Origin: JARRLC01 sp050290865
GTDB lineage: Bacteria > Pseudomonadota > Alphaproteobacteria > Rhizobiales > Rhodomicrobiaceae
Length of the DNA stretch: 63,732 nucleotides
Assembly: GCA_050290865.1 (NCBI GenBank)
Contig: JBNKIW010000021.1
Span: forward strand, 1 to 63,732
Direction of reading: 5' to 3'
Part shown: one piece after another, positions 1 to 8,982 of the stretch
How the letters are laid out: every line of letters begins with the position of its first letter
How positions within the stretch are numbered: position 1 is the first letter of the stretch
Made by a program: the position numbers and the translations under genes
Notes under the pieces: generated by a model
Database searches by the model: none
What the model was told of the DNA's origin: nothing
The model's input: only the letters and a program-made list of their open reading frames with translations

Positions 1-82
1 TCAGCAGTTTGCTGCACTCGCTGCATAACTGCGTCCGGGGATACGCTTTGCTGCGACTGGGTTAGAAATTTGCGACAAAACC
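1..82 (+). mobile_element. 3' end of an IS6-family insertion sequence
   Basis: Positions 2-28 read QQFAALAA followed by TAA, which fits the usual C-terminus of IS6-family transposases. Fifty bases later, at 66-82, lies AAATTTGCGACAAAACC. Its reverse complement, GGTTTTGTCGCAAATTT, fits the IS6 terminal inverted repeat pattern (GG-N3-TGTYGCAAA). It almost matches the repeat at 63463-63480. The element therefore runs off the left edge and ends at about 82. Only the last transposase codons and the right repeat are inside, so the full element cannot be judged. Confidence 0.72.
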
Positions 83-138
83 TTCGTTTGTCATCCCAAC
101 TGGGAATCACAGACGATCCTTGGGGTCAAGAACATAAG

Positions 139-318
139 TTAGCGCGAATGCGCCAGCCCCTCCCCCTTGAGCACCAGCCTGATAGCCTCCGCCTGATCGA
201 GCGTGAGGGCCGACAGGTTGGCGATGGTCCGCTTACGGATGCGCTTGCCCTCGCGCACGCTTTCGCGGAGCAGAATGGCGGGCTGGGAGCCGCGATTGGG
301 CACGATGTCGATGTACAC
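139..318 (-). pseudogene. IS1634-like transposase, N-terminal fragment
   Basis: Read on the minus strand from a GTG at 318, the frame gives 59 residues beginning VYIDIVPNRGSQPAILLRES and continuing through REGKRIRKRTIANLSAL to a TAA at 139. This is the typical N-terminus of IS1634-type DDE transposases (YxDIVPNR, PAILLRES, KRTxANLS). Such proteins normally exceed 400 residues, so only the beginning is left; the catalytic core is missing. No terminal repeats were found around it. It lies just beside the IS6 end, as expected for repeated insertion and decay. Confidence 0.65.
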
Positions 319-518
319 ACCGCAATGGATGGCTGATTTGCCGAGCGCATGACTGAGTTATGTCGCCGCACTTACATGGGTACGTTTCTGCAACACAAAT
401 CGCAGCCGCCAAGAGTATGTGGCTGAAATGCATGGACTATCGGCTGTCACGCGGCGCGGAAACGGCGGGAACTTCGGTCTAGAAGGCACGGTGAGCCGGT
501 TCAACAAAGGCCGGGACA

Positions 519-817
519 TTGCCGGGGATGTTTTCCGATTTCAAATCGCGCGGTTTCGGTCTGATGCAAAGGCAGATTGAAAAGCCGGAGCGCCTGGAGC
601 CGCTCATTCTGACATGGCGCTGGCGATGTATTGGGCCGTATCTGCTGGTGCCTGCAGCGAAGCACAGGACGCTGTCTACGAACAAAAAGCGCTGCGTAAA
701 CAGCTGAGATCCCTGTGCTCGCTCTTCAAGCAGGGCCTTCGCCTTGTCCGCCGCTGCCTAGCCGGGTTCGCCCGACTCCCGCAGCTCTGCGAGGGCTGGA
801 TAAATTGGGCGTGGTAG
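519..817 (+). pseudogene. IS4-type transposase, frameshifted C-terminal fragment
   Basis: The first frame (from 519) reads MFSDFKSRGFGL then KPERLEPLIL. At about 612 the reading must shift by one base to continue as MALAMYWAVSAG, then RSLCSLFKQGLRLVRRCLAG, ending with TAG at 815-817. Joined, the pieces resemble the C-terminal part of IS4-type transposases: a FxDxKxRGFGL block, a PxRLxxLIL block, an ALxxYWAVSxG helix and a SLFxxGLRxxRR tail. The N-terminal half and the terminal repeats are absent. The surrounding stretches 319-518 and 818-865 hold nothing else I can recognise. Confidence 0.55.
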
Positions 818-865
818 GCAGTTCATCGCGCGCTGGCTGCATCGGGCGGTGGGGCATCTCCACAG

Positions 866-1354
866 TCAGCGCAGTAGCGAGCGGAACTCGGCAACGACGG
901 CTTCGTAAAGCGGGCGCTTGAACTCGACGATCAGGCGGAGCACCTCAGCGGCCTCGGCCCAGCACCACGCATCGAATTCCGGCTCGTGGTTGCCCGGGGG
1001 ATGGTGGACGTTAAAATCCTGGTCGCTGCCAAGGAAACGCATCGCAAACCACTTTTGTTTTTGGCCACGATATCTGCCCTTGAGTGCCTGCGAACCCTGC
1101 GGAATGTCATAGTGGTGCCAAGTCTGGCTGGCTGCGATGATCTCGGCATTGTTGGTGCCGGTTTCCTCGGCCAATTCCCGTAGCGCCGCGAGGGCCGGAT
1201 CCTCGCCAGCATCAATGCCGCCCTGGGGCATCTGCCATGCCTCGCCGTCAAAACGCTCGCAGCGCCTGCCTATCCAGATCAGACCGCCGACATTGATGAG
1301 CACAATCCCAACCCCCTGCCGATAGGGCAGCATACTACTGGACTGAATGCTCAT
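866..1354 (-). CDS. rppH: RNA pyrophosphohydrolase RppH (Nudix)
   Basis: This 162-residue Nudix hydrolase should remove pyrophosphate from the 5' triphosphate end of mRNA, the first step of 5'-end-dependent decay. The N-terminus YRQGVGIVLIN and the block AWQMPQGGIDAGEDP are characteristic of RppH. The Nudix box continues as LRELAEETGT, with the RELxEE glutamates present. GAGG four bases upstream supports the ATG at 1354; a second ATG seven codons in is possible. It starts six bases after the stop of the YibQ-like gene, so the two are probably cotranscribed. The length is normal for the family. Confidence 0.9.
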   Translation of the reverse strand: MSIQSSSMLPYRQGVGIVLINVGGLIWIGRRCERFDGEAWQMPQGGIDAGEDPALAALRELAEETGTNNAEIIAASQTWHHYDIPQGSQALKGRYRGQKQKWFAMRFLGSDQDFNVHHPPGNHEPEFDAWCWAEAAEVLRLIVEFKRPLYEAVVAEFRSLLR

Positions 1355-1360
1355 GAAGCC

Positions 1361-2959
1361 TCACAAAGCCTGAGCCAGCGTGCCTGCGGGAACCAGCTTA
1401 ACCCCTCGAGAGGCCAGCGTCTCCGACCACAACTGAATCTGTTCGATCGTCGTTGCGGAAGCACGTGCCATGCCTATGGCGCCGCCATATCTTTGAGCAG
1501 TCCGGACAAGCCGGTCGAGCGCTTTCTTCACGCCATCCGGCGTCGGCTGGATGTCAAGAATGATGGACACGTTGCCGTAACGCATTTTCAATTCCTGGGC
1601 AAGCTCGCGTGCGACCGCATGGCTGCTATTGCCCGCGCCGATATAGACAAGGCCGCGCGCCTTAATTTCCGCCAGGATCGGTTTGAGCGCGGCGCGTGAA
1701 CGGAGAAGTTTGCCGCCCATGTAGTTCGTCACGCCGGCATGCCCCTGGAAACGTCCGAGCAGCTTTTTCAAACGCTGGGCATTTTCACGCGGAGGTGCCG
1801 TTGTCAGGAGCGTATCGGGGCCTGGGTTGCTCGTCGGATAGTCGGGGGGTTCGAGCGGCAACTGGACGATCACTTCATGCCCGGCCGCACGCGCTTTGGT
1901 CGCCCACTCCACCGCCCCGTCGCCGACCGGTACGACTCCAAATGAGACGGCGGGAGGAAGCTTTGCAATCGCGTCGGCAGTGTCACGCTGGTCCTGGCCG
2001 ATCCCCCGGAGCAGAAGCGCGACCCGTGCCTGGTTCTTGGTGATCGCCTCCGTGGTAGGAATTTGCCGACTCGCCCAGCCATGCGCTGCGCCAGAACCGG
2101 AGGCTCCATCGATTGCCGCCACCTTGACCGGTGGGGGAATATTGGCGGGACGCCGTGCCGGGAGCGGCGGCGGGGGCACCTGTTTCTCGGCGGCCTCCTG
2201 GTGAGGGGGCTCAGCCGCCGGGGGGGCCTCCTGAGGAGACGTTTCCCTCTCGGCTTGCTGTTGTTGAGACGGCTCCAGCGGATCCTCGATGGTCGACAGA
2301 TTCGTGGCTACGGGGACCTCTCGAACGGGGGGGGCCTGGGGCGCCTGCTCCTGAATTTCGGGTGCGGCAGCAACCTGTCTCGTCTCATCCGGCTGCGAGG
2401 TTTCCTCCGCCTCTCTCATCTTCTCTTCCGGTTGCGCAGCCTCCTCCGCGTGCGCTGTTTCTTCCGGTGGCGCGGCGTTCTCCGGCTGGCTTGTTTCCTC
2501 CGGCTGCGGGGCCTCGGCCTGCTCCGTCTTTTCCGGCTGGTCTGTCGCGGCTGTGGAAGGCTCCTCCTGAGGTGGCGCGGTTTCCTCGCCGCCACCGATG
2601 ACGGTTCCGGGCAGAGAAAAAGCCGCCTGCCGCTCCGGCTCCGCGTTCGCCGGTTCGGGGGAGGGCTGGCCAGCCTCCGCGGTGTTCTCCTCGGCGGGAG
2701 GGGGGACGGCCTCGCTGGCGGTATCTGCCTCAGGGGGCGTTTCACGCACCACGTCGTCCGTGCCGGGCGCGGTTTCCTGCTCCTCGGCGAAGAGACGGGG
2801 CTCGCTCTGGTTGTCGGCGACCTGCGGCATCTTCGAGGCGTCGATGCTCAGCACGACCTTGGCGGCGCGCACGTCCAGGGGCGCCTGAAAGGCATAGAAG
2901 CCCAGGAGGCTGGCGAGGCCGATGAAAAAGGCCGTAGCGGTATAGATCAGTGCTCTCAT
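1361..2959 (-). CDS. YibQ-like divergent polysaccharide deacetylase, membrane-anchored
   Basis: The protein has 532 residues. A transmembrane segment near residues 5-25 is followed by a very long low-complexity linker (about residues 45-285) rich in Glu, Pro, Gln and Ala, with recurring PEET and AAQPEE-type units. The C-terminal domain (about 305-530) shows the divergent polysaccharide deacetylase (DUF610/YibQ) pattern: ARVALLLRGIGQD, PAVSFGVVPVG, GHEVIVQLPLEP, GGKLLRSRAALKPIL and IGMARASATTIEQI. The linker would let the domain reach through the periplasm to the cell wall. In many alphaproteobacteria this gene lies between ctpA and rppH, as here. The substrate is unknown; a role in envelope or division metabolism is inferred from context. 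Confidence 0.85.
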   Translation of the reverse strand: MRALIYTATAFFIGLASLLGFYAFQAPLDVRAAKVVLSIDASKMPQVADNQSEPRLFAEEQETAPGTDDVVRETPPEADTASEAVPPPAEENTAEAGQPSPEPANAEPERQAAFSLPGTVIGGGEETAPPQEEPSTAATDQPEKTEQAEAPQPEETSQPENAAPPEETAHAEEAAQPEEKMREAEETSQPDETRQVAAAPEIQEQAPQAPPVREVPVATNLSTIEDPLEPSQQQQAERETSPQEAPPAAEPPHQEAAEKQVPPPPLPARRPANIPPPVKVAAIDGASGSGAAHGWASRQIPTTEAITKNQARVALLLRGIGQDQRDTADAIAKLPPAVSFGVVPVGDGAVEWATKARAAGHEVIVQLPLEPPDYPTSNPGPDTLLTTAPPRENAQRLKKLLGRFQGHAGVTNYMGGKLLRSRAALKPILAEIKARGLVYIGAGNSSHAVARELAQELKMRYGNVSIILDIQPTPDGVKKALDRLVRTAQRYGGAIGMARASATTIEQIQLWSETLASRGVKLVPAGTLAQAL

Positions 2960-3127
2960 GGCGTGGTCTGTCGGTAATGCGCCCGGATGAACCGAGCGCT
3001 GCTCGGCTCAGCCTTCCATGTCAAGCTTGTTATGCCCAAAAAAGCGAGCCCAACGCAACAGGAAGGGCGGCTCAGGCCCCGTTATCCTCAGCCTGAACCG
3101 CCCCCGATGATGCGTTCGATTACGGCT

Positions 3128-4459
3128 TTAATGAGCCGTCTTGCCTGCAGCCGCCGGAATCTCGGCCTTCTTCTGTTCGAATTTGCCCGTGCGCAGGAAT
3201 TCCAATGCGGCTTTCAACTGGGTGTCCTTTTCCTTTTCTTTGGGAACATAGGCCACACTGCCCGACTTCTCGCCTTCCTTGTTCTTGAGATGTCCGCGCA
3301 GGCTTGCTTCGCCGCGTGTCCGCGCCGAGCTGGCCGCTTTTTTGAGGTCCTCTGGCAGATCCTGCTCCACCACCGTGTCGGGGTCGATACCCTTGGCCTG
3401 GATCGACCGGCCCGAAGGGGTGTAATAGCGCGCGGTCGTCAAGCGGATGGCGCCATTGGAGCCCAGCGGGATGATGGTCTGCACCGACCCCTTGCCGAAG
3501 GAGCGCGTGCCCATGACGATGGCGCGCTTGTGATCCTGCAGCGCACCGGCGACGATCTCGGACGCCGAAGCAGAGCCGCCGTTGATGAGCACGACAATCT
3601 TCTTGCCATCGGTCAGATCGCCCGCATGGGCGTTCGAGCGTTGCGTCTCGTTGAGATTGCGGCCGCGGGTGAGCACGATCGCGCCCTTCTCGAGGAACGT
3701 GTCGGACACCAGGATCGCCTGATCGAGAAGGCCGCCGGGATTGTTGCGCAGATCGACGACATAGCCCTTGAGCTTCTTCGGTCCGATTTCCTTTTTGAGC
3801 TTTTCGATCGATTTTTTCAGATCGCTGGAGGTCTGCTCACTAAAGGTTTTGATCCGGATGTATCCGATATCGCCCTCCGCATTGGCGCGAACGGGATTGA
3901 TCCGGATGACGTCGCGGATGATCTTGACCTCGAACGGATCGCGGCCTTTGCGCAGCACGGTGAGGTTGATCGGCGTGTCGACCGGCCCGCGCATCTTCTC
4001 CACCGCCTGTTCCAGCGTGAGGCCCTGGATCGACACACCGTCGAGATGCGTGACCAGATCGCCGGAGAGCAGCCCGGCCCTCTCGGCGGGGGTGTTTTCG
4101 ATGGGTGAAACGACCTTGACGACGCCCTCCTCCATCGTAACCTCGATGCCCAGACCGCCGAACTCGCCGCGCGTCTGCACCTGCATGTCGCGGAAGTGTT
4201 TCGGATTGAGATAGGTCGAATGCGGGTCGAGGCCGGTCAGCATGCCGTTGATGGCCGATTCGATAAGCTTATTGTCGTTCGGTTTCTCGACGTAATCGGC
4301 ACGAACGCGTTCGAGAACGTCCCCGAACAGGTCGAGCTGACGGTAAATGTCCGAACTCGCCGACTGAGATTTTGAGCGTGTCGCGTTAATGACCGAGGTG
4401 CCCGCGGCGACGAAGGCGAGCATCACGAGCACCCAGAGAGTAAAGTTCGATTTCCGCAT
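3128..4459 (-). CDS. ctpA: C-terminal processing peptidase CtpA (S41)
   Basis: Periplasmic serine protease that trims C-termini of envelope proteins. From the ATG at 4459 the N-terminus MRKSNFTLWVLVMLAFVAAG is a signal-anchor, and AAGGTTGAGG precedes it. A longer in-frame start at 4507 would overlap envC by 44 bases and is less likely. Next come the S41 N-terminal region with DPHSTYLNP, a PDZ domain (about residues 70-165, GGLGIEVTMEEGVVKVVSP) and the peptidase domain. The catalytic Ser/Lys pair sits in NGGSASASEIVAG and SFGKGSVQT. It begins only four bases after the envC stop, implying one transcript and a joint role in peptidoglycan remodelling. Confidence 0.92.
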   Translation of the reverse strand: MRKSNFTLWVLVMLAFVAAGTSVINATRSKSQSASSDIYRQLDLFGDVLERVRADYVEKPNDNKLIESAINGMLTGLDPHSTYLNPKHFRDMQVQTRGEFGGLGIEVTMEEGVVKVVSPIENTPAERAGLLSGDLVTHLDGVSIQGLTLEQAVEKMRGPVDTPINLTVLRKGRDPFEVKIIRDVIRINPVRANAEGDIGYIRIKTFSEQTSSDLKKSIEKLKKEIGPKKLKGYVVDLRNNPGGLLDQAILVSDTFLEKGAIVLTRGRNLNETQRSNAHAGDLTDGKKIVVLINGGSASASEIVAGALQDHKRAIVMGTRSFGKGSVQTIIPLGSNGAIRLTTARYYTPSGRSIQAKGIDPDTVVEQDLPEDLKKAASSARTRGEASLRGHLKNKEGEKSGSVAYVPKEKEKDTQLKAALEFLRTGKFEQKKAEIPAAAGKTAH

Positions 4460-4463
4460 GTCC

Positions 4464-5849
4464 TCAACCTTCTTTGACACCCTCCGGCCACCAGGGGGCC
4501 GGATCAATGGGGCGCGCGTTCTTACGGAACTCTATATATAGTACGGGCTTGCGTGTTTCCGAGGAGCCTTCTGTCTTCGGCGGCGTTTTGGCCATCGCCG
4601 CGACCGGCTCTCCCGCAAGAACGAATTGACCGACTGTAGTATAGATCTGGTCCATACCTGCCAGAAGAATATGATAGCCTCCCCCGGCATTGATGATCAA
4701 GAGCTGGCCGTAACTGCGGAATTGTCCGGCATAAATCACCCAGCCATCCGAGGGCGAGATGATCTGAGCATCGCGGCGCGTCTCCAGGTGAATACCTTCC
4801 GACTTCGCGCCGGCATCGTTGCGGCCGCCGAAGCCGGTCAGGCGCTTGCCCTGGCACGGCATGACCAGATGCCCCTTCGCCTTGGCGAACGGGATGGCGG
4901 GCTTCAGGCGCCCCGGCTGGACAAAGGCCACCCTTTTCGTGTCCGGCTTCAACTCGACCGCGGGGCCCAGCTTCTTCAGTTCTGCCTCATAGGCCGCCAT
5001 GTTCGTTTCCTTGGCGGCTGCATCGTCCAGCCGCTTGAGGAGTTCGCCCAGACCGGTCACGCTCCGGCTGAGACGGGCCGCCGCGACCCTGAGGGTCTTG
5101 ACGCGTGTCTTGTTCTTCTCCATCCGCTCGCGCTTCTGCGCCAGCAAGGAGACCGTCTCGGCCTTGATCCGGGCCGACTCTTCCTGTGTCGCCGCCAAAC
5201 GCTTCCGCTCGGTGTCCGCCTTGCCGATGATCTCGCCCAGATCGGCGAGCTGCGCGGACAGCTTGTCGGCCTTGGCTTTGAAGCCCGGAAAGAATGTGGA
5301 CAGGATCATCATGCTCCGAACCATCTTCAACGCATCGTTGCGCGACGTGATCATGACCGGCGGCGGCTCGCGGCCCATGCGCTGCATGACGCCGAGCATC
5401 TGCGCAATGGTCGCGCGGTTCTCGTTCAGCCCTTTGCGGAGAATGGCTTCCCGCTTGCCCAGGCGCGCCAACTCGGTTTCGATGGCGGTGAGGCGCTTTT
5501 CGGCCTCCTGCCCCCGCCGCGCCGTCGCGATCAGGCGCGTCTGTAATGCCGCGCGCTCGGCCCCCAGCGTCTTCGTCTCCGCCTCCAGGCGGCCTTTTTC
5601 CTGCTGCGCCTCCTTGAGCTTCTTCTGATGTTCCTCGAAGAGCCGGCGGGCTTCCTCGATATCAAGCTCCTTGCCGTCCATCGTCTTGATGGAGTTCTTG
5701 CCGTTGGCCGTTCCCGAGCGCTGCGCAACGAGCGTCCGCCCCGCCTCCTGGGCTGTGGCAGCGGAGGGGAGGGCCAGACTGGCCGCTGCGCTCCAGATCA
5801 GCATCCCGCCGAGCCACGTGCGCACGCAGCCGTGCCAGAACCTGGTCAC
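4464..5849 (-). CDS. envC: EnvC-like murein hydrolase activator with degenerate M23 domain
   Basis: The protein has a signal peptide, a long coiled coil (about residues 55-270 of the proposed protein) and a C-terminal LytM/M23 fold. In active M23 enzymes the metal is bound by HxxxD and HxH. Here the first site reads SEGIHLETRRD and the second ILLAGMDQ, so the histidines are missing at the expected places. That is the EnvC pattern, in which the domain activates an amidase rather than cutting. The start is uncertain: the frame is open to 6020, but the signal-like segment is best captured from a GTG at 5849 (an ATG at 5804 is an alternative). It is transcribed into ctpA. Confidence 0.85.
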   Translation of the reverse strand: MTRFWHGCVRTWLGGMLIWSAAASLALPSAATAQEAGRTLVAQRSGTANGKNSIKTMDGKELDIEEARRLFEEHQKKLKEAQQEKGRLEAETKTLGAERAALQTRLIATARRGQEAEKRLTAIETELARLGKREAILRKGLNENRATIAQMLGVMQRMGREPPPVMITSRNDALKMVRSMMILSTFFPGFKAKADKLSAQLADLGEIIGKADTERKRLAATQEESARIKAETVSLLAQKRERMEKNKTRVKTLRVAAARLSRSVTGLGELLKRLDDAAAKETNMAAYEAELKKLGPAVELKPDTKRVAFVQPGRLKPAIPFAKAKGHLVMPCQGKRLTGFGGRNDAGAKSEGIHLETRRDAQIISPSDGWVIYAGQFRSYGQLLIINAGGGYHILLAGMDQIYTTVGQFVLAGEPVAAMAKTPPKTEGSSETRKPVLYIEFRKNARPIDPAPWWPEGVKEG

Positions 5850-6261
5850 GGCGATAAGTGTCGGGGGTGTGGTGTCAACGGGAGCCAAATCCAACCGCGA
5901 AGAATTTACGTGAAGTTCTGTCTTGCGCTTGCCCTGGCTAACAAAACGATAAACTGGCAGCCAGAACTGCCGCCTACATAGCACCAAGCGCCGGGCGTGC
6001 TCAACTTTGCTTCCAAACACGGCGGAGCTGAGGCAGACGCGGGGAGTTTTGCAGTATGGTTACCGAGCGCCCGGGGCGCTGCTCGCTGGCGCCCGCATCC
6101 CCTGCCAAGGGCTCCGCGCATCGCCCGAAGTGGGACCGACCTGCCACAAAGGCCAAGGAAAACTACGGCCGATCGGCGCCCCGCCGTTCAATTCGCCCCC
6201 CGAATCGGGCGTAACTTGCCAGGAGATTTTGGGGAAAGAGACGGTCTGGCCGAGCGAGGCA
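5850..6261. other. Divergent intergenic region, envC / histidine kinase
   Basis: This 412-base stretch lies between the divergent envC-like gene and the histidine kinase and should contain both promoters. Open frames run into it from both sides, but their translations there (for example the frame from 6007) resemble no domain and contain no convincing start. I found no clear terminator, inverted repeat or family-specific operator. Confidence 0.4.
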
Positions 6262-8148
6262 ATGTTGAAGCGCGCGAGACATCCGGCGGCGGGGCAGCTC
6301 CGCGGCAGCGTCTTCCGTTCGGGAGGCGGATGCGCGCGCGTGCTGGCCGCGGCATTTCTCGCCCTGACCGCGAGCAGCATGCCGGCGTCTGCCGCGACTG
6401 CATTCGTCCACTCCCCCGATCTCTTCTTCGCGACCTTCGTCGGGGGTCTCATTGGTGCCGTTGTCGCTTTCCTCGCCATGCGCGGGCGCAATGCGGAGCT
6501 TCTGCGCTCGGCCACCGAACTGCGTGACGGTACCGAACTTCTCCTGCGCGACGGCGGCGCGGCGCTCCTCTACTGGAACCTCGTGCGTGGCGAGCTTTCC
6601 TGGTCGGAATCGTTCTTCAAACTGCTCGGCCGCAGGATGCCGGATGGCCCGATGCCTTACCGCGACATGCGCGAGCTGCTCCACCCGGCGGACGACCTCT
6701 ATCGTATCATCGATGATCACATCCGCAGCGAGGCGCGGGAGGTGCGCGTCACGGTGCGTCTGAGGGCCGGTGACGACGGCGGCTGGCGCTGGCTGGAGCT
6801 GCGCGGGCGCATTCGCCGCTCGGGATCTCAAAAGGCGCCGGTCCTCGTCGCGGTGGCCGTCGATGTGACATCCGAGCGCGAACGCGAAATCGAGAACGTC
6901 GATACCGCCGCGCGGCTGCGCGACTCCATCGAAGCGATTTCCGAAGCGTTCGTTCTGTGGGACAGCCACGACCGGCTGGTCATCTGCAACCGCAAGTTCA
7001 AGGCGATCTACAAGATTCCGCTCCGGTTGCTCCAGCCTGGGACACCCTACGCCGATATCGCCGCAAGCACCCGTGAGGAGCTCCTGCAAGGTCCGCGCGC
7101 CGCCGATGGCACCGCGAAGCAGGATTCCCATGCCTATGAAGCGCAGGCGGGCGAGGATGTCTGGCTGCATATCGGCGAGCGGCGCACCAAGGACGGCGGT
7201 TTCATCAGCGTCGGCACCGACATCACCGCGATCAAGCAGAGCGAGCAGCGTCTGTCGGAGCGCGAAGCGGAGCTGAAAGAGACCGTCACCGATCTGGAAG
7301 CGTCTCGCGAAGAATTGAAGGCCACGGTCGCCGACCTCGAGGCCTCGCGCCAGAAACTCCAAGAGCAGACGGCCAAGCTTTTCGAACTCACGGACAAATA
7401 TGCGGCGGAGAAGATGCGCGCCGAGACCGCCAACCGCTCGAAATCGGAATTCCTCGCCAATATCAGCCACGAATTGCGCACGCCGCTGAATGCGATTATC
7501 GGCTTTTCCGAGATGATGCGTCAGCAGATCTTCGGACCGATCCGCCACGCGAAATACGTCGAATACGCCCACGATATCGAGAAAAGCGGCCAGTACCTTC
7601 TGGAGGTCATCAACGACATCCTCGACATGTCGAAGATCGAGGCGGGCCGCATGACACTGTCCATGGAGCCGGTCAACCTCTCCGAAGTCGTCGGCGAGAG
7701 CATTCGGGTCGTGCAGCAGGCGGCGTCGGCGCGCAATATCGGGCTGCAGGCCGTCGGCACCCCGTCCATCGAGATGACGGGCGACAGGCGCGCGCTGAAA
7801 CAAGTGTTGATCAATCTCCTGTCCAACGCGATGAAATTCACGCCGGTCGGCGGCGAGGTCACGATCCGCACCTATCGCTATCGCGGCCAGATCCGCATCG
7901 CCATCGTGGACACCGGCGTCGGCATCCCCCGGCACGAAATCGCCAAGCTCGGGCGGCCTTTCGAACAGGTGGAGAACCAGCTCACGAAGGGACACAAGGG
8001 GACCGGGCTGGGCTTGGCGATCTCACGCTCCATTCTGGAACTGCATGGCGGCAGGCTGGAAATCAAGAGCCGCCTCGGCGAAGGCACGACGGTCACGTGC
8101 ATCCTGCCGGCCAAGGGGCTCGCGGAACTGGACAGCGAAGCGGCATAG
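6262..8148 (+). CDS. PAS-domain sensor histidine kinase (PleC/DivJ type)
   Basis: From the ATG at 6262 the protein has 628 residues. It begins with a hydrophobic leader and a second membrane segment (FFATFVGGLIGAVVAFLAM). Two PAS-type regions follow (about residues 95-210 and 215-320), then a coiled coil with a near-repeat (ELKETVTDLEASREELK, then ATVADLEASRQKL). The DHp domain has FLANISHELRTPLNA, containing the phosphorylated His. The ATPase domain has the N box (INLLSNAMKFTP), G1 (DTGVGIP) and G2 (GHKGTGLGLAIS). The architecture resembles alphaproteobacterial cell-cycle kinases, but no receiver gene is adjacent, so the partner is unknown. The frame is open from 6007, but the upstream part looks non-coding. 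Confidence 0.88.
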   Translation: MLKRARHPAAGQLRGSVFRSGGGCARVLAAAFLALTASSMPASAATAFVHSPDLFFATFVGGLIGAVVAFLAMRGRNAELLRSATELRDGTELLLRDGGAALLYWNLVRGELSWSESFFKLLGRRMPDGPMPYRDMRELLHPADDLYRIIDDHIRSEAREVRVTVRLRAGDDGGWRWLELRGRIRRSGSQKAPVLVAVAVDVTSEREREIENVDTAARLRDSIEAISEAFVLWDSHDRLVICNRKFKAIYKIPLRLLQPGTPYADIAASTREELLQGPRAADGTAKQDSHAYEAQAGEDVWLHIGERRTKDGGFISVGTDITAIKQSEQRLSEREAELKETVTDLEASREELKATVADLEASRQKLQEQTAKLFELTDKYAAEKMRAETANRSKSEFLANISHELRTPLNAIIGFSEMMRQQIFGPIRHAKYVEYAHDIEKSGQYLLEVINDILDMSKIEAGRMTLSMEPVNLSEVVGESIRVVQQAASARNIGLQAVGTPSIEMTGDRRALKQVLINLLSNAMKFTPVGGEVTIRTYRYRGQIRIAIVDTGVGIPRHEIAKLGRPFEQVENQLTKGHKGTGLGLAISRSILELHGGRLEIKSRLGEGTTVTCILPAKGLAELDSEAA

Positions 8149-8211
8149 TCGCATCCTGCCACCGGCATTCCGGCTTTGATGGAGCGGGGGGATGGACGTG
8201 GGGTCTGACGA

Positions 8212-8835
8212 ATGGACGCGCTGGTGAAATCGGAAAACGACATCGCTCCCGAACGCACTTCGGAAATTCTCGTTCGTCTGGCTGAGGAAAACAGCAATCC
8301 GGGCGTGACGGTCGGCGCGCTGCTGGATGCGCTCAAGGACCGCGGTTTCGGCGTGGTTCTGATTCTGTTCTCGTTTCCCAACGCGATCCTGCCCATCGCG
8401 TGGATTCTCGGGACGCCGATCCTGTTCTTCGCCGTGCAACTCGTGCTGGGGCTGCGCGAACCGTGGCTGCCGGAGGCGCTCAGGCGCCCGAGCGTCAGCC
8501 ATGAAACGTTCGACAGGCTGATGGCCTACGTCATCAAATATCTGCGCATCGTCGAACGGGGGCTGGCGCCGCGATGGACGTGGCTGACCAGCCGCGCCAT
8601 GGAGCGCCTGATCGGTGTCTACATGGTGCTCCTCACGCTCGTGCTGCTGGTGCCTATCGTGCCCTTCGGCAATGCGCTTCCCGCATTTGGCGTCGGCGTT
8701 ATGGCCGTCGGGCTTCTGGAAAGAGACGGGGTGGCGATCATCGTCGGGGCGCTCATTGGTGCGGCGGGCGCTGCTTACGTCCTCGCCGTCATTGGCGGGG
8801 CGTTTGCCGCGATCAAGGCGGTTTTCGGCTTCTGA
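8212..8835 (+). CDS. exoD: ExoD family inner-membrane protein
   Basis: A 207-residue membrane protein. Its N-terminal cytoplasmic part (VTVGALLDALKDRGFGVVLI) and the following segments FSFPNAILPIAWILGTPILF and LVPIVPFGNALPAFGVGV match the ExoD family, first named for exopolysaccharide production and alkali tolerance in Sinorhizobium. Three to four transmembrane helices are visible. It lies 63 bases downstream of the histidine kinase on the same strand, so cotranscription is possible. The molecular activity of ExoD is not established; the family assignment is firm, the function is not. Confidence 0.85.
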   Translation: MDALVKSENDIAPERTSEILVRLAEENSNPGVTVGALLDALKDRGFGVVLILFSFPNAILPIAWILGTPILFFAVQLVLGLREPWLPEALRRPSVSHETFDRLMAYVIKYLRIVERGLAPRWTWLTSRAMERLIGVYMVLLTLVLLVPIVPFGNALPAFGVGVMAVGLLERDGVAIIVGALIGAAGAAYVLAVIGGAFAAIKAVFGF

Positions 8836-8906
8836 AGGCGCTTCGGAAACGGCACACCGGGCTTTAACCGCTTTCCCCCAGATTGTGGATCCGTGGAATC
8901 GGCCGC

Positions 8907-8935
8907 TTGACAAGTTGGTACAAAACACGAACATT
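8907..8935 (+). promoter_or_regulatory. Candidate sigma-70 promoter of the ribonucleotide reductase
   Basis: TTGACA at 8907-8912 and AACATT at 8930-8935 are separated by 17 bases, a standard -35/-10 arrangement. The -10 lies 47 bases before the reductase start. No NrdR-type repeat and no cobalamin riboswitch was recognised in the 147-base interval. Confidence 0.5.
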
Positions 8936-8982
8936 TACCTGGTGTTCTTTAGCTTCCTCGTGGTCAATGCGCTGGGACTGCC

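Noticed and set aside
2063..2977. 304-residue frame antisense to the YibQ-like gene
   Set aside because: Its Leu/Arg/Gly repeats are the reverse reading of the Pro/Glu/Gln linker.
6163..7995. 610-residue open frame antisense to the PAS histidine kinase
   Set aside because: It mirrors the kinase codons and has no recognisable motif or ribosome-binding site.
8930..8948. GAAC...GTTC inverted repeat as an SOS box
   Set aside because: Alphaproteobacterial LexA sites are direct repeats GTTC-N7-GTTC; this one is inverted with 11 bases between.
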